From: Saprospiraceae bacterium
GTDB lineage: Bacteria > Bacteroidota > Bacteroidia > Chitinophagales > Saprospiraceae
Assembly (NCBI GenBank): GCA_020628855.1
Contig: JAHDEL010000003.1
Span: 77,328-141,327 of the forward strand
Length of the DNA stretch: 64,000 nucleotides
Direction of reading: 5' to 3'
Shown here: positions 52,029-61,537 of the stretch, in pieces
Layout: each line of letters begins with the position of its first letter
Position numbering within the stretch: position 1 is the first letter of the stretch
The notes under the pieces: model-generated
What the model saw: only the letters and a program-made list of their open reading frames with translations
What the model was told of the DNA's origin: nothing
Databases searched by the model: none
Translations under genes and position numbers: made by a program

Positions 52029-54296
52029 ATGAGAAAATACTTTATAGTTATTTGTATTTACCTCAGCCTCATGTCTGCATTCGGTCAGCATATTAGACCA
52101 GATGATGGCATCCTTTATGGTGATAGCCTAGTGGCTCGAATTGATATTCTCATCGATGACAGTGACATTACAACATTGTTAACTCCAGGGAATGAAAACT
52201 TAAACATTGAATATCCTGCAGACTTTATTTACACCTATGGATCTGAGGTAAAGGATACAGTCCTGAATGTAGGCTTCAGACTACGAGGAAATACAAGCAG
52301 GACGTCCGATAAAAAATCTTTCAAGGTTTCATTTAATTCCTTCGAACCGGGAAAACAATATAGAGGAGTAGAAAAGCTCAATCTCAATGGTGAACATAAT
52401 GACCCGTCAATATGTAGAGCAAAACTCGGCTGGGATATGATGGCATATCTCGAAGTCCCTGCTAGTAGGGTTAACCATGTGACTCTTTACATCAACAATG
52501 AATACAAAGGCATTTATCTCAATATCGAACATATCGATGAGGAGTTCATCCAAAAACGGTTTTCTTCTAATTATGGCGACCTATTCAAATGCCTCTACCC
52601 AGCTGACATGGTTTACAAGGGTGATGATCCAAATCTGTATAAAGAAGAGTTTTGGGGGCGAAGAGCTTATGCCCTAAAGACCAATACTGAGGAGGATGAT
52701 TATTCTAGGCTGGCAGATTTGATTAATGTACTCAACAATACACCTCTACAAGAAATACCTTGTGAGCTCGAAAAAATCTTAGATATCCAAAATTACCTGA
52801 AGTTTATTGCAGCAGATATCTACATGGGAAATTGGGATGGGCATATTATTAATATGAACAATTTCTATTTGTATTATGATACTTGTGAAGAGAGATTCAC
52901 AATGATACCTTATGATCTCGACAATATTCTTGGAATTGATTGGTTTGGCGAAGATTGGTCAGCGCAATACATTGACCAGTGGGAAAATTGGATTTGGGAT
53001 CAAAGACCACTGTATCAGACGGTCATGTCCATACCATACTTCAAAGCTCAGGTAGAATTTCACCTTGAAACGCTGAGGTCACATTATTCACAACCGGACT
53101 TTCAAACCTATCTATTTGCGTTAAGAGATACCCTCAAACCTTATAGATCCACAGATATCTATGCAAGTCTTGATTATGGATTTACAGAAGAAGATTTTCA
53201 CAATAATTTTATCCATGGTGTGGGACAACATGCAGAAAAGGGGATTCTTGAATTTATTCAAGCAAAGAATGCGATTATACTTGAGCGTCAAAATCTTTCT
53301 AATCATCTTCCAGTAGAAATAACAGAGTTGCACGAAACATGGCAAGAAGGATTTGTTTCTTGGGATATAGTGACAGCATTTACCACTAGTGAATCTAATG
53401 TTGTGTTCAATTATTCTACAGATTCAATTAATTGGAATAGCATCCAACTAGAACCTTCTTCGTTGAATAATTACGCTTTTAGTCTTGAGACAGAAACCCT
53501 AGAATCAAACACAATCTGGTATCATATTTCAACTTATGATGGATTCGTGACAAGCAGTAGGTATCCAGATTGTTATGACCTTATGACTCTTGCTAATTAT
53601 CTTCCAACTCCTCAACTGAGTATAAACGAAATCGTTGCAAAAAACACAACTGGCATTCAAGATAGTGCACAAGAGTATGAAGATTGGGTGGAAATCTATA
53701 ACTACGGAGATGAGCCCGTAGAATTAGGTGAGTTGTATTTAAGCGATAGACTCAACCAACCAATGCATTGGAAACTGCCTCAGGTTGTCTTAGAGCCAGA
53801 CGAATACATAGTGTTTATTGCAGATAAGGATCAGGAACAAGGCGACAGGCATACTAATTTCAAACTAAACGCTAATGGGGAAACTGTCTATCTCTTTGAC
53901 AACAAAGCCAATTATAATGCACTGATTGACAGTCTAGCATTCCCAGCAATAGAGAGTGATGTCTCTTTTGGCAGATTGCCGAATGGTCTTGGCGAGCCGC
54001 AAGTCTTACCATACCAAACATATGGTCGAAATAATGAAGAGGTAGCAAAGACAACATCTACCAATACTTCAGAAACTTCAGTTATTCCAAACCCAACGCG
54101 AGGAGGAATGACCGTATTTAATGCTGAGTTTGATTATGGCTTTGTGACTGATATGAACGGTAAACTGTGCTTCGAATTCAAAACAACCGACTTCCAAACC
54201 ACTCTGTCTTTAGATCATCTTGATACCGGGATTTATCTCTTAACATTAGTCAAGGAAGATCAAGTTCATCAGACACATAAAATAGTTAAACAGTAA
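52029..54296 (+). CDS. CotH kinase-family protein with lamin-tail and T9SS domains
   Basis: The product is 755 residues from ATG 52029 (an in-frame ATG at 51984 adds 15 residues before the signal). It has a signal peptide (FIVICIYLSLMSAFGQ), then a CotH domain (about 30-370; FRLRGNTSRTSDKKSFKVSF, ITLYINNEYKGIYLNIEHID-like, NWDGHIINMNNFYLYYD, MIPYDLDNILG). The CotH fold is a divergent protein kinase; the Asp residues in the last two motifs match metal and ATP binding. A lamin-tail domain (about 525-650; ISINEIVAKNTTG-like, VEIYNYGDEPVELGEL) and a T9SS domain (VIPNPTRGGMTVFNAEF) follow. Divergent from the PNGase F-like gene across 84 bp. Substrate unknown. Confidence 0.9.
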   Translation: MRKYFIVICIYLSLMSAFGQHIRPDDGILYGDSLVARIDILIDDSDITTLLTPGNENLNIEYPADFIYTYGSEVKDTVLNVGFRLRGNTSRTSDKKSFKVSFNSFEPGKQYRGVEKLNLNGEHNDPSICRAKLGWDMMAYLEVPASRVNHVTLYINNEYKGIYLNIEHIDEEFIQKRFSSNYGDLFKCLYPADMVYKGDDPNLYKEEFWGRRAYALKTNTEEDDYSRLADLINVLNNTPLQEIPCELEKILDIQNYLKFIAADIYMGNWDGHIINMNNFYLYYDTCEERFTMIPYDLDNILGIDWFGEDWSAQYIDQWENWIWDQRPLYQTVMSIPYFKAQVEFHLETLRSHYSQPDFQTYLFALRDTLKPYRSTDIYASLDYGFTEEDFHNNFIHGVGQHAEKGILEFIQAKNAIILERQNLSNHLPVEITELHETWQEGFVSWDIVTAFTTSESNVVFNYSTDSINWNSIQLEPSSLNNYAFSLETETLESNTIWYHISTYDGFVTSSRYPDCYDLMTLANYLPTPQLSINEIVAKNTTGIQDSAQEYEDWVEIYNYGDEPVELGELYLSDRLNQPMHWKLPQVVLEPDEYIVFIADKDQEQGDRHTNFKLNANGETVYLFDNKANYNALIDSLAFPAIESDVSFGRLPNGLGEPQVLPYQTYGRNNEEVAKTTSTNTSETSVIPNPTRGGMTVFNAEFDYGFVTDMNGKLCFEFKTTDFQTTLSLDHLDTGIYLLTLVKEDQVHQTHKIVKQ

Positions 54297-54298
54297 CC

Positions 54299-55153
54299 AT
54301 TTCTCAATTCCTCAAAAATATAGCGGAGAGCAATAATCTAATAGCATCTGAATTTACGCTCTTGGGACAAAGTGAGAATACCTCTGTCTATCGTGTGCAA
54401 GCAAATACTGGCACTTTCGTTATCAAAACAAGCAATCAGGCAGATAGTATAGCCTTGACCGCTGAATATAACGGACTACAAAAGATAGCACAAACTCAGA
54501 CTATCAGCACTCCAGAAATATATGCCTTTAACACTTGGGATAACAAGCACTACATCCTGATGCAATACATTGAGGAAGGTGGTAAGAGCAGATCGGCTCT
54601 TTCTCAATTAGGACATGATTTGGCAGCATTGCACAATATTCAAGCTTCCACATTTGGTCTAGATGTAGATAACTTCATAGGGTCTCTTCCTCAGTCAAAC
54701 AAACAACATCTTTCTTGGGCCCAATTTTATTATCATGAACGATTATATCCGCAGTTAAAGAAAGCTTTTGACTTGGGATTTCTAGAAACAAGGTCTATCA
54801 AAAATGAACATCATTGGGTTACACGCATTGAAAACCTCATCGACAATGTAACACCTGTTTTACTACATGGAGATCTTTGGGCTGGTAATTGTATCCTAAA
54901 CAAAAAGGGCTCAGGAACAGTGATTGATCCAGCGGTCTATTATGGTCATAATGAAGTGGATATAGCTATGTCCCTACTTTTTGGAGGATTTGACGAGACC
55001 TTTTATGATGCATACTTTAGTGAGATTGGAAGAGTTCCTGGCCTTCAGGATAGAATTCTATTGTATCAACTCTATTATCTCCTTGTTCACTTAAACTTAT
55101 TTGGCATGAGCTATCAAAGAAAAGTAAGCGATATTCTTCATCGATTTTCATGA
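54299..55153 (+). CDS. Fructosamine kinase-like protein, apparent ATT start
   Basis: The protein fits the fructosamine/ketosamine-3-kinase family, which phosphorylates sugar-lysine adducts so that glycation can be reversed. Visible motifs are LGQSENTSVYRVQANTGTFV with VIKTS Lys, YILMQYIEEG, the catalytic loop HGDLWAGNCI (Asp) and metal motif VIDPAVYYGHNEVD. A TTG at 54362 would begin right at the nucleotide loop and remove the first strand. Reading back, the frame is open to a stop, and no ATG, GTG or TTG occurs. ATT at 54299-54301, two bases after the preceding TAA, gives 284 residues, close to the family length of about 290. Start by inference. It abuts the convergent GH13 gene. Confidence 0.75.
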   Translation: MSQFLKNIAESNNLIASEFTLLGQSENTSVYRVQANTGTFVIKTSNQADSIALTAEYNGLQKIAQTQTISTPEIYAFNTWDNKHYILMQYIEEGGKSRSALSQLGHDLAALHNIQASTFGLDVDNFIGSLPQSNKQHLSWAQFYYHERLYPQLKKAFDLGFLETRSIKNEHHWVTRIENLIDNVTPVLLHGDLWAGNCILNKKGSGTVIDPAVYYGHNEVDIAMSLLFGGFDETFYDAYFSEIGRVPGLQDRILLYQLYYLLVHLNLFGMSYQRKVSDILHRFS

Positions 55154-57037
55154 TTATCTCAGTTCGTAGATGTAAATCCCTTGAGCTGGTAACTCGAGCA
55201 CTCCTGATGTCAAATCGACTGTATTACCACTGATGATTTCATACCCTGAAGAACTATTATTAAGATGTTCTGAATACCTTTCCAAAGACAGCATTTGAGC
55301 ATCAGTATTCTTGTTTATTATTACCATGACACGAGAGTTTTCATCATATCTTACCATTGTATAAATGCCATCAACGGGAGCATAATGCATGAGTTCACCA
55401 TGATGAATAACTGGGTTATCCTTTCTCCACTTCAACAATTTTTTCATAAATGATTTTGCTTGTAATGCTTGCTCACCTAGATCACTATCATTGAATGCGT
55501 TAGACGTATCCTCTTTCCACCCACCTGGAAAATCTGATCTTATAGCGCCATGGCTATCAGTTCCTGGATGATTCATTAGAATCTCAGTCCCGTAATATAT
55601 TTGAGGAATTCCTCTCGTAGTCAAAATATATCCTATCGCCATTGTGTAGAGAGTGTAGTCTCCATCGAGCTGGGTGAATATTCTACTCATATCATGATTG
55701 TCTGGGAAAATGACCATATCCATTGGGTCAGGGTACAAGTAATCAGTGGCAAGACTTTCGTAGAGTTTGATTAAACCTGAATTCCAATTTTCCTCTTCTT
55801 TTAAAGCTGAAATAAGATCCACATTTAATGGGAAGTCCATTAAACTTGGTAAGCAAGAGGGATAGCCGTTTTCATTTGCATCTTGCCAATAAGCAATCAT
55901 ATTTTTGTCAATGACCCACTCTTCGCCTACAATATTGAATTTAGGATACTCCTCTAGTAGAGCACAGGACCACGCAGCCATAAAATCAGCATCTGGATAT
56001 GAATAGGTGTCTTGTCTAATTCCCGCAATCCCAGAATATTCTATCCACCAGATCGAGTTCTGAATTAAATATGTAGCCATATGCGTGTTCAATTGATTCA
56101 GGTCAGGCATCGTCGGTACAAACCAACCTTTCTCCATTTCATCCCTGTCTATCTTGGATCCATATGGGTCAAGCAAAGTTGCTTTCTTATGATTAGTTTG
56201 TTGATATGGTTGGCCCTGATAATTAATCCAATCATTATAAGGAAGATCATCCATCCACCAATGACTTATGCCGCAATGATTTGCTATCATATCCATGATG
56301 ACTTTTATTCCCTTTTCTTTTGCTTTCTGAATGAAGTCAATGTATTCTTGGTTACTTCCGAATCTCGGATCAACTGAATAATAGTCGGTTGTCGAATAGC
56401 CATGATAGCTATACTTCTCTACATTATTCTCTAACACTGGGTTGAGCCAAATTGCTGTAAATCCCATGTCACTGATGTAATCCAAATGCTTGGTAATCCC
56501 AGCAATATCTCCACCGTGTCTACCATAATCCTCTTCCCTATTGATTCCTTCAGACATACCTTTGACTACATCATTGGTTGTATCACCATTTGCAAATCGG
56601 TCTGGCGTAATCAAATACATGACATCTTCTGTTCCAAATCCATGGTTATCAGATAATGATTTCTCTCTCTCTAAAAGACTATAGGTATGCTTTTCATAAA
56701 AGTCATTGTCATCTGTAATGACGATGTCAAGTGAACCACTTTTTGCCTTAGGAAGAATATTCAGATTGAGAAAAACATAATTTGGGCTATCAGCTGTATC
56801 TATTGAAAGGAGTTCAGCATCTTTGGAGTCTACTGCTATGTTGTACATACTGATATCTTGCCCTTTGAGGAGTATTTGAAGATTCGAATTTTGCATACCT
56901 GTCCACCAAAATGGTGGCTCCATGCGCTCTATGAGCTGAGCTTGTATGATGGACATATTTACTAAAAAATAGCAGACAACTAGCGACAATTGTCCATATC
57001 TAATTTTCTTAGTTAGAGATACTACCTTTGTGATCAT
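55154..57037 (-). CDS. SusA-like GH13 enzyme (neopullulanase/cyclomaltodextrinase type)
   Basis: An exported GH13 enzyme of 627 residues with a signal peptide after a long n-region (LSLVVCYFLVNMSIIQAQ). No T9SS domain is present, so a periplasmic place like SusA is probable. Order: an N-terminal beta-sandwich (about 40-130; PPFWWTGMQNSNLQILLKGQ), the catalytic barrel and a beta C-domain (VMVIINKNTDAQMLSLERY). Active-site motifs: VIMDMIANHCG, nucleophile GIRQDTYSY (Asp near 343), acid IVGEEWVID and FPDNHDMSR. The long signal and motif set fit neopullulanase or cyclomaltodextrinase. It complements the surface GH13 enzyme of the Sus operon. Divergent from purB with only 15 bp between starts. Confidence 0.92.
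   Translation of the reverse strand: MITKVVSLTKKIRYGQLSLVVCYFLVNMSIIQAQLIERMEPPFWWTGMQNSNLQILLKGQDISMYNIAVDSKDAELLSIDTADSPNYVFLNLNILPKAKSGSLDIVITDDNDFYEKHTYSLLEREKSLSDNHGFGTEDVMYLITPDRFANGDTTNDVVKGMSEGINREEDYGRHGGDIAGITKHLDYISDMGFTAIWLNPVLENNVEKYSYHGYSTTDYYSVDPRFGSNQEYIDFIQKAKEKGIKVIMDMIANHCGISHWWMDDLPYNDWINYQGQPYQQTNHKKATLLDPYGSKIDRDEMEKGWFVPTMPDLNQLNTHMATYLIQNSIWWIEYSGIAGIRQDTYSYPDADFMAAWSCALLEEYPKFNIVGEEWVIDKNMIAYWQDANENGYPSCLPSLMDFPLNVDLISALKEEENWNSGLIKLYESLATDYLYPDPMDMVIFPDNHDMSRIFTQLDGDYTLYTMAIGYILTTRGIPQIYYGTEILMNHPGTDSHGAIRSDFPGGWKEDTSNAFNDSDLGEQALQAKSFMKKLLKWRKDNPVIHHGELMHYAPVDGIYTMVRYDENSRVMVIINKNTDAQMLSLERYSEHLNNSSSGYEIISGNTVDLTSGVLELPAQGIYIYELR
57023..57030 (+). promoter_or_regulatory. 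Predicted -7 box for purB, inside the divergent GH13 gene
   Basis: TACCTTTG matches TAnnTTTG and ends 22 nt before the purB ATG. It lies within the first codons of the minus-strand SusA-like gene, whose ATG is at 57037. Confidence 0.55.
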
Positions 57038-57052
57038 TCAAAATTTATATTT

Positions 57053-58420
57053 ATGCTACATGCAATTTCGCCTATTGATGGGCGGTATGCCAACAAAACT
57101 AAAAAAGCAAGTGAGTATTTTTCTGAATTTGCCCTTATAAAATACAGGGTCTATATGGAAATAGAGTATTTAATTGCATTGAGCAACACTGAAAGTCAAT
57201 ACTTACCAAACTTCACAGTTGACCAAATTGAATCCTTGCGAAATATTGCATCAAGCTTCAATACAGCAGATGCAGAATCAATAAAATCTATCGAACGAAC
57301 TACCAATCATGATGTGAAAGCTGTAGAATACTTCGTAAAAGAAAAATTAGACGCTCTTGGTCTACAAAATGAAAAAGAATGGGTGCACTTTGGACTTACT
57401 TCTCAAGATATAAATAATACAGCATTACCATTGATGGTCAGAGATGGAATTGGGGATGTTCTTTATCCACATTTGGTTGCTGTTACAGATGCAATACTGG
57501 AATTATCAACTAAATACAAAGCAGTGCCTATGCTTGCACATACTCATGGCCAACCTGCTTCTCCAACAACATTGGGCAAAGAGATGATGGTCTTCCATTC
57601 CCGACTAATGGCTCAGATAGATCTCCTGAAGGACCTTCCGGTCAAAGCCAAATTTGGTGGAGCAACAGGAAATTTTAATGCTCATAAGATATCTATTCCA
57701 GATGTAAATTGGCTTGTTTTTGGAGATGAGTTTATTAGAGAATTGGGGATGGAAAGACTGACTTATACAACTCAAATCGATCACTATGACCATATGGCTG
57801 CACTGTTCCATTGCTTATCAAGAATAGGGACTATCCTCATTGATTTCAGTAGAGATATGTGGTCTTACATCTCTATGGAATACTTCAAACAAAAAGTCAT
57901 CGCTGGCGAAGTAGGTAGTAGTGCAATGCCACACAAAGTGAATCCAATTGATTTTGAAAACGCAGAAGGTAACCTAGGAATGGCAAATGCAATTTTTGAA
58001 TTCTTGTCTAGAAAACTCCCTGTGTCTAGATTGCAAAGAGATCTGACAGATAGCACGGTATCAAGGAATATTGGAGTTCCAATTGCACATATGAGCATAG
58101 CATTGCAGTCGATACTGAAGGGAATTAGCAAATTGCAGTTAAACGAAAAGAAACTGTATTCAGATCTCGACAATCAATGGGCGGTACTCGCTGAAGCAAT
58201 ACAGAACATATTACGTAGAGAAGGTGTAGAAAAACCGTATGAACAACTGAAAAATCTGACTAGAGGCAATACAGATATAACTCAGGAATCAATTCAGAAT
58301 TTTATTGGCGAACTCGATGTATCAGATCAAGTGAAATCTGAAATGCTCGCTCTTTCACCTCATAATTATATTGGATATACCTTAGACGAATACCCAGAAC
58401 AGGATAACGAATTCAGTTGA
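57053..58420 (+). CDS. purB: Adenylosuccinate lyase
   Basis: PurB acts twice in purine synthesis: it cleaves SAICAR to AICAR and adenylosuccinate to AMP, releasing fumarate. The 455-residue product has MLHAISPIDGRYANKTKKAS at the N-terminus, the catalytic His region MLAHTHGQPASPTTLGKEMM, and the signature loop GSSAMPHKVNPIDFENAEGN with the catalytic Ser. NTDITQESIQNFIGEL appears toward the end. Length and motifs fit the E. coli-like class. Its convergent neighbour's stop abuts its own stop. The predicted promoter lies inside the divergent gene. Confidence 0.97.
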   Translation: MLHAISPIDGRYANKTKKASEYFSEFALIKYRVYMEIEYLIALSNTESQYLPNFTVDQIESLRNIASSFNTADAESIKSIERTTNHDVKAVEYFVKEKLDALGLQNEKEWVHFGLTSQDINNTALPLMVRDGIGDVLYPHLVAVTDAILELSTKYKAVPMLAHTHGQPASPTTLGKEMMVFHSRLMAQIDLLKDLPVKAKFGGATGNFNAHKISIPDVNWLVFGDEFIRELGMERLTYTTQIDHYDHMAALFHCLSRIGTILIDFSRDMWSYISMEYFKQKVIAGEVGSSAMPHKVNPIDFENAEGNLGMANAIFEFLSRKLPVSRLQRDLTDSTVSRNIGVPIAHMSIALQSILKGISKLQLNEKKLYSDLDNQWAVLAEAIQNILRREGVEKPYEQLKNLTRGNTDITQESIQNFIGELDVSDQVKSEMLALSPHNYIGYTLDEYPEQDNEFS

Positions 58421-59407
58421 TTAGCCTCCATTAATAATAAAGGTTATTGATCCACAAGACTCATCTTTATCACCTCTAGCAAACCAAAACTCTTTGGCTT
58501 TTCTGACGGATAAAGATTTGAGGCTTTCAGATTGGATACTGGTTCCGGAAGGATCAACATCAGCAGAAACTACTCTACCCCCTTTTGAGATACACACTTT
58601 CACTTTTACCCTTCCAGATTGCTCAGAAAGCATGAGTATATTGGGTTGATCAATGATTCTTCTGCTACCAATACCATCTTGAAGAACGATTGTGAGATCT
58701 TCATCAACAATAATCTCATTGACACTATCGTCTATTTCTGGCTCTTCAGCGATTACAACTTCCTCCTCTAGAAGTTCTTGTTCGAGTTCTGAATCAACTT
58801 CTTCCATTTGTTTTGGATTGGTATTATCAGTCTTAGGTGTCTTATCACTCTTGCCTCCCTTGTTCGGCTTTGTGGTTTTCTTGGGAGTAGTACTTGCCCC
58901 ACTACACACTTGACTCATATACGTTTTGACGGCCGATCGAGACTTATACTCATTGAGAATGCTGCATGCGGCATCAGTCTTACTTTCAGTAGCACTGACG
59001 GCCAATGCTTCAACTATTTCAACAGACCTTGGATTTAGCCTATATGCCAAGATGAGTGTATTTACTGCAGCGCTATGATTGCCCAAATGGTGCTCAGACA
59101 ATCCCAGCAATCTTACTCCTTCTGCATCTATCCCTCTTGCAGCAATCATATCTATAATATCCTTTCTCACTCCTCTATATGATTTGAGACTGTATTTGGC
59201 AGAAGCACGCTTAGTATAAGCATCCTTGTATGTTGGATCTTGTTCAATGACAGCTGAATATTGCTCAATTGCTTCATTAAACCTACTTGTCTCAAGCATA
59301 TATTCAGCTTTGAGATAAATAAACCCTATTTCGTCTTCTACTCCTTGAGAAAATAAAGAACTTGAGCCTAAGCAACATAGTACTAATAAGATAAATAACT
59401 GTTTCAT
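58421..59407 (-). CDS. Exported TPR protein with TonB-C-like domain
   Basis: A 328-residue product with a signal peptide (LFILLVLCCLGSSSLFSQ). Two or three TPR-like repeats follow (about 28-150; FIYLKAEYMLETSRFNEAIE, AVNTLILAYRLNPRSVEIVE). A Lys/Thr/Pro-rich linker (about 172-200; KKTTKPNKGGKSDKTPKTDN) and an acidic stretch (about 203-235) lead to a C-terminal domain like TonB-C (about 260-328; SGRVKVKVCISKGGRVVSADVD in part, and ESLKSLSVRKAKEFWFARGD). Classical TonB has an N-terminal membrane anchor, whereas this one appears exported without it. It may therefore be a free periplasmic adaptor or compete for TonB partners. The domain relationship is a pattern judgement. Confidence 0.72.
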   Translation of the reverse strand: MKQLFILLVLCCLGSSSLFSQGVEDEIGFIYLKAEYMLETSRFNEAIEQYSAVIEQDPTYKDAYTKRASAKYSLKSYRGVRKDIIDMIAARGIDAEGVRLLGLSEHHLGNHSAAVNTLILAYRLNPRSVEIVEALAVSATESKTDAACSILNEYKSRSAVKTYMSQVCSGASTTPKKTTKPNKGGKSDKTPKTDNTNPKQMEEVDSELEQELLEEEVVIAEEPEIDDSVNEIIVDEDLTIVLQDGIGSRRIIDQPNILMLSEQSGRVKVKVCISKGGRVVSADVDPSGTSIQSESLKSLSVRKAKEFWFARGDKDESCGSITFIINGG

Positions 59408-59585
59408 AGCCTGTATTTAAATTGAACAACAGAGGAATCCGTTGGATTTGTTATGTGGTTCTTCACTTTAAAATCTTTTTAACTTCTTTCTTAGAAAATG
59501 TAACAAATGAATTTTCTCTGCGTCTAATAAGAGAATCTCAAAACCAAGAAGATTAAAAAAGCCAAATATAATTACACATTATGAT

Positions 59586-59593
59586 TATTTTTG
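59586..59593 (+). promoter_or_regulatory. Predicted -7 box for the DUF2853 gene
   Basis: TATTTTTG matches TAnnTTTG and ends 42 nt before the ATG. It is the best candidate in the 228-bp spacer, which is otherwise AT-rich without visible genes. Confidence 0.38.
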
Positions 59594-59635
59594 GTGTATA
59601 AATCTCTTATTTTTAATTAAAAACACAAAATACTC

Positions 59636-59974
59636 ATGAGTAAATTTGATGATTGCGTAGCAACGTACGAAGCTGAAATGAAGAAATTAGGAGTGAAGTA
59701 CGATGCTGATCTTTTAAGAGCAGTTGCCAAGGGCTGTGGACCTTCTATTTATAACAAAGATGCATCTAAGGTATCTTCAGGTGATAAAGAAGAATTAGCA
59801 AGAGTGAAGAATAACTTCATTATGAAAAAACTTGGTATAAAAGACGAAAAGAAAGCTGATGCAGCTATAGCTAAAGTTGTAGATGTATTTGGTTCTTCAA
59901 ATAGAAATAAATACCGGGCTATGTTTTACTATATGCTTGTTGAAGAATTCGGAAAAGAGAAGATGTATAAGTAA
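59636..59974 (+). CDS. DUF2853 family protein
   Basis: The 112-residue soluble product matches DUF2853: a helical N-terminus (FDDCVATYEAEMKKLGVKYD), SIYNKDASKVSSGDKEELAR, KNNFIMKKLGIKDEKKADAA and the conserved end NKYRAMFYYMLVEEFGKE. No signal peptide, few motifs, function unknown; members are widespread in Bacteroidota and proteobacteria. It appears monocistronic, with its own -7 box and terminator. Confidence 0.9.
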   Translation: MSKFDDCVATYEAEMKKLGVKYDADLLRAVAKGCGPSIYNKDASKVSSGDKEELARVKNNFIMKKLGIKDEKKADAAIAKVVDVFGSSNRNKYRAMFYYMLVEEFGKEKMYK

Positions 59975-59998
59975 GCTGATAGCTTATAAGAAAATTAG

Positions 59999-60030
59999 AA
60001 GCCTGTCTATAATCTAGATAGGCTTTTTTT
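59999..60030 (+). terminator. Intrinsic terminator after the DUF2853 gene
   Basis: GCCTGTCTA pairs with TAGATAGGC (one G-U) around TAATC, flanked by AA/TT pairs, and runs into seven T (60024-60030). It is followed by the miaB promoter. Confidence 0.9.
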
Positions 60031-60065
60031 ATGTACCCAACTCTGCCAAAATGGCATGAAAAACG

Positions 60066-60073
60066 TACATTTG
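60066..60073 (+). promoter_or_regulatory. Predicted -7 box for miaB
   Basis: TACATTTG matches TAnnTTTG and ends 18 nt before the ATG. Confidence 0.55.
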
Positions 60074-60091
60074 CAAGGCTAAAATTAACCG

Positions 60092-61528
60092 ATGTACGAT
60101 AATAACCCAACCTTGACTAACTTGGATAATAAGCAAATCCTTCACGATAGGCAAGGTGAAATCTTAGAACAAGATGGTTTTGTAGATGACCCAAATGCAA
60201 AGACTTTTTATATTGAGTCTTACGGTTGTCAAATGAATTTCAGCGATTCAGAAATCGTTGGTTCCATCTTATCAGATTGTGGATACTCCCCGACTAAAAA
60301 TATGGAGACTTCCGACCTTATTCTTGTAAATACTTGCTCGATAAGAGAAAAGGCAGAAGACACTGTTCGTAAGAGATTAAGAATATTCAATAAGGTCAAA
60401 GAACAAAAACCTGGAACTCTAATTGGCGTGCTGGGCTGCATGGCAGAAAGACTGAAGCATAAGTTTCTAGAAGAAGAAAAGTTAGTTGACCTTGTAGTCG
60501 GTCCAGATGCTTATAGAGATTTGCCTAATCTTATTTCTACTGCCGAAGATGGTGACAAAGGCATTAATGTCTTTCTCTCCCGAGAAGAAACCTATGCAGA
60601 TATTGCACCTTTGAGATTAGATAACAATGGGATTACTGCATTTATATCGATCATGCGGGGCTGTGACAATATGTGCTCATTTTGTGTAGTACCGTTTACT
60701 AGAGGAAGAGAACGAAGTAGGAATGCATTCAGCATAGTCTCTGAGGCTACTGATCTTTATACTAAAGGATACAAAGAAGTTACTCTCCTCGGACAGAATG
60801 TTGACTCCTATAAGTGGGAGAATCCTGAAACTGGTCAAAAAGTAAATTTTGCTCAATTACTCAAATTAGTAGCTGATGTCCATCCTGATCTGCGCGTTCG
60901 ATTCTCAACTTCGCACCCCAAGGATATTACAGACGAAGTGTTAACCACCATGGCGGCTCACGAAAATATTTGCAAGTATATCCATCTGCCTGTACAATCT
61001 GGAAATAGTCGTGTTCTCAAGTTAATGAATAGAACTTATGATAGAGAATGGTATATGGATCGCGTAGAAGCAATTAGAAGAATTATACCTGATTGTGCTA
61101 TATCAAGCGATATCATTACTGGTTTTTGTTCGGAGACTGAAGAAGAGCATCAAGACACTTTGAGCATTATTGAATGGTCAGAATATTCGATGTCTTATAT
61201 GTTTTACTATTCAGAAAGACCTGGGACATTAGCTGAAAGAAAATACGAAGATGATATCCCACTTGAGACTAAGAAAAGACGTCTTAGCGAAGTCATTGCA
61301 ATACAAAACAAAGTCTCCCTTGCGCATAACAAGAGAGATATCGGGAAAACATTCAAGGTATTGATTGAAGGCACATCGAAAAAATCGGAGCTCGACTTCA
61401 AAGGAAGGAACACTCAGAATAAAATGTTGGTATTTCCAAAGAAGGCTGGATTAGCACCTGGAGATTATGTCAGGGTAAAAGTCTCAGACGCAACAAGTGC
61501 AACACTAATTGGTTCTTTGGTAGAGTAA
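60092..61528 (+). CDS. miaB: tRNA-2-methylthio-N6-dimethylallyladenosine synthase MiaB
   Basis: MiaB is a radical SAM methylthiotransferase that completes ms2i6A37 on tRNAs reading U-starting codons. The 478-residue protein has the UPF0004 domain (about 38-150; [50 protein letters not shown]) with three Cys for the auxiliary cluster. The radical SAM motif is CDNMCSFC (about 190-197). A TRAM domain sits at the C-terminus (about 410-478; [35 protein letters not shown]). It heads an apparent operon with the sigma54 activator (9 bp) and lptE (overlap), a recurrent order in Bacteroidota. Confidence 0.97.
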   Translation: MYDNNPTLTNLDNKQILHDRQGEILEQDGFVDDPNAKTFYIESYGCQMNFSDSEIVGSILSDCGYSPTKNMETSDLILVNTCSIREKAEDTVRKRLRIFNKVKEQKPGTLIGVLGCMAERLKHKFLEEEKLVDLVVGPDAYRDLPNLISTAEDGDKGINVFLSREETYADIAPLRLDNNGITAFISIMRGCDNMCSFCVVPFTRGRERSRNAFSIVSEATDLYTKGYKEVTLLGQNVDSYKWENPETGQKVNFAQLLKLVADVHPDLRVRFSTSHPKDITDEVLTTMAAHENICKYIHLPVQSGNSRVLKLMNRTYDREWYMDRVEAIRRIIPDCAISSDIITGFCSETEEEHQDTLSIIEWSEYSMSYMFYYSERPGTLAERKYEDDIPLETKKRRLSEVIAIQNKVSLAHNKRDIGKTFKVLIEGTSKKSELDFKGRNTQNKMLVFPKKAGLAPGDYVRVKVSDATSATLIGSLVE

Positions 61529-61537
61529 TCCTAAACG

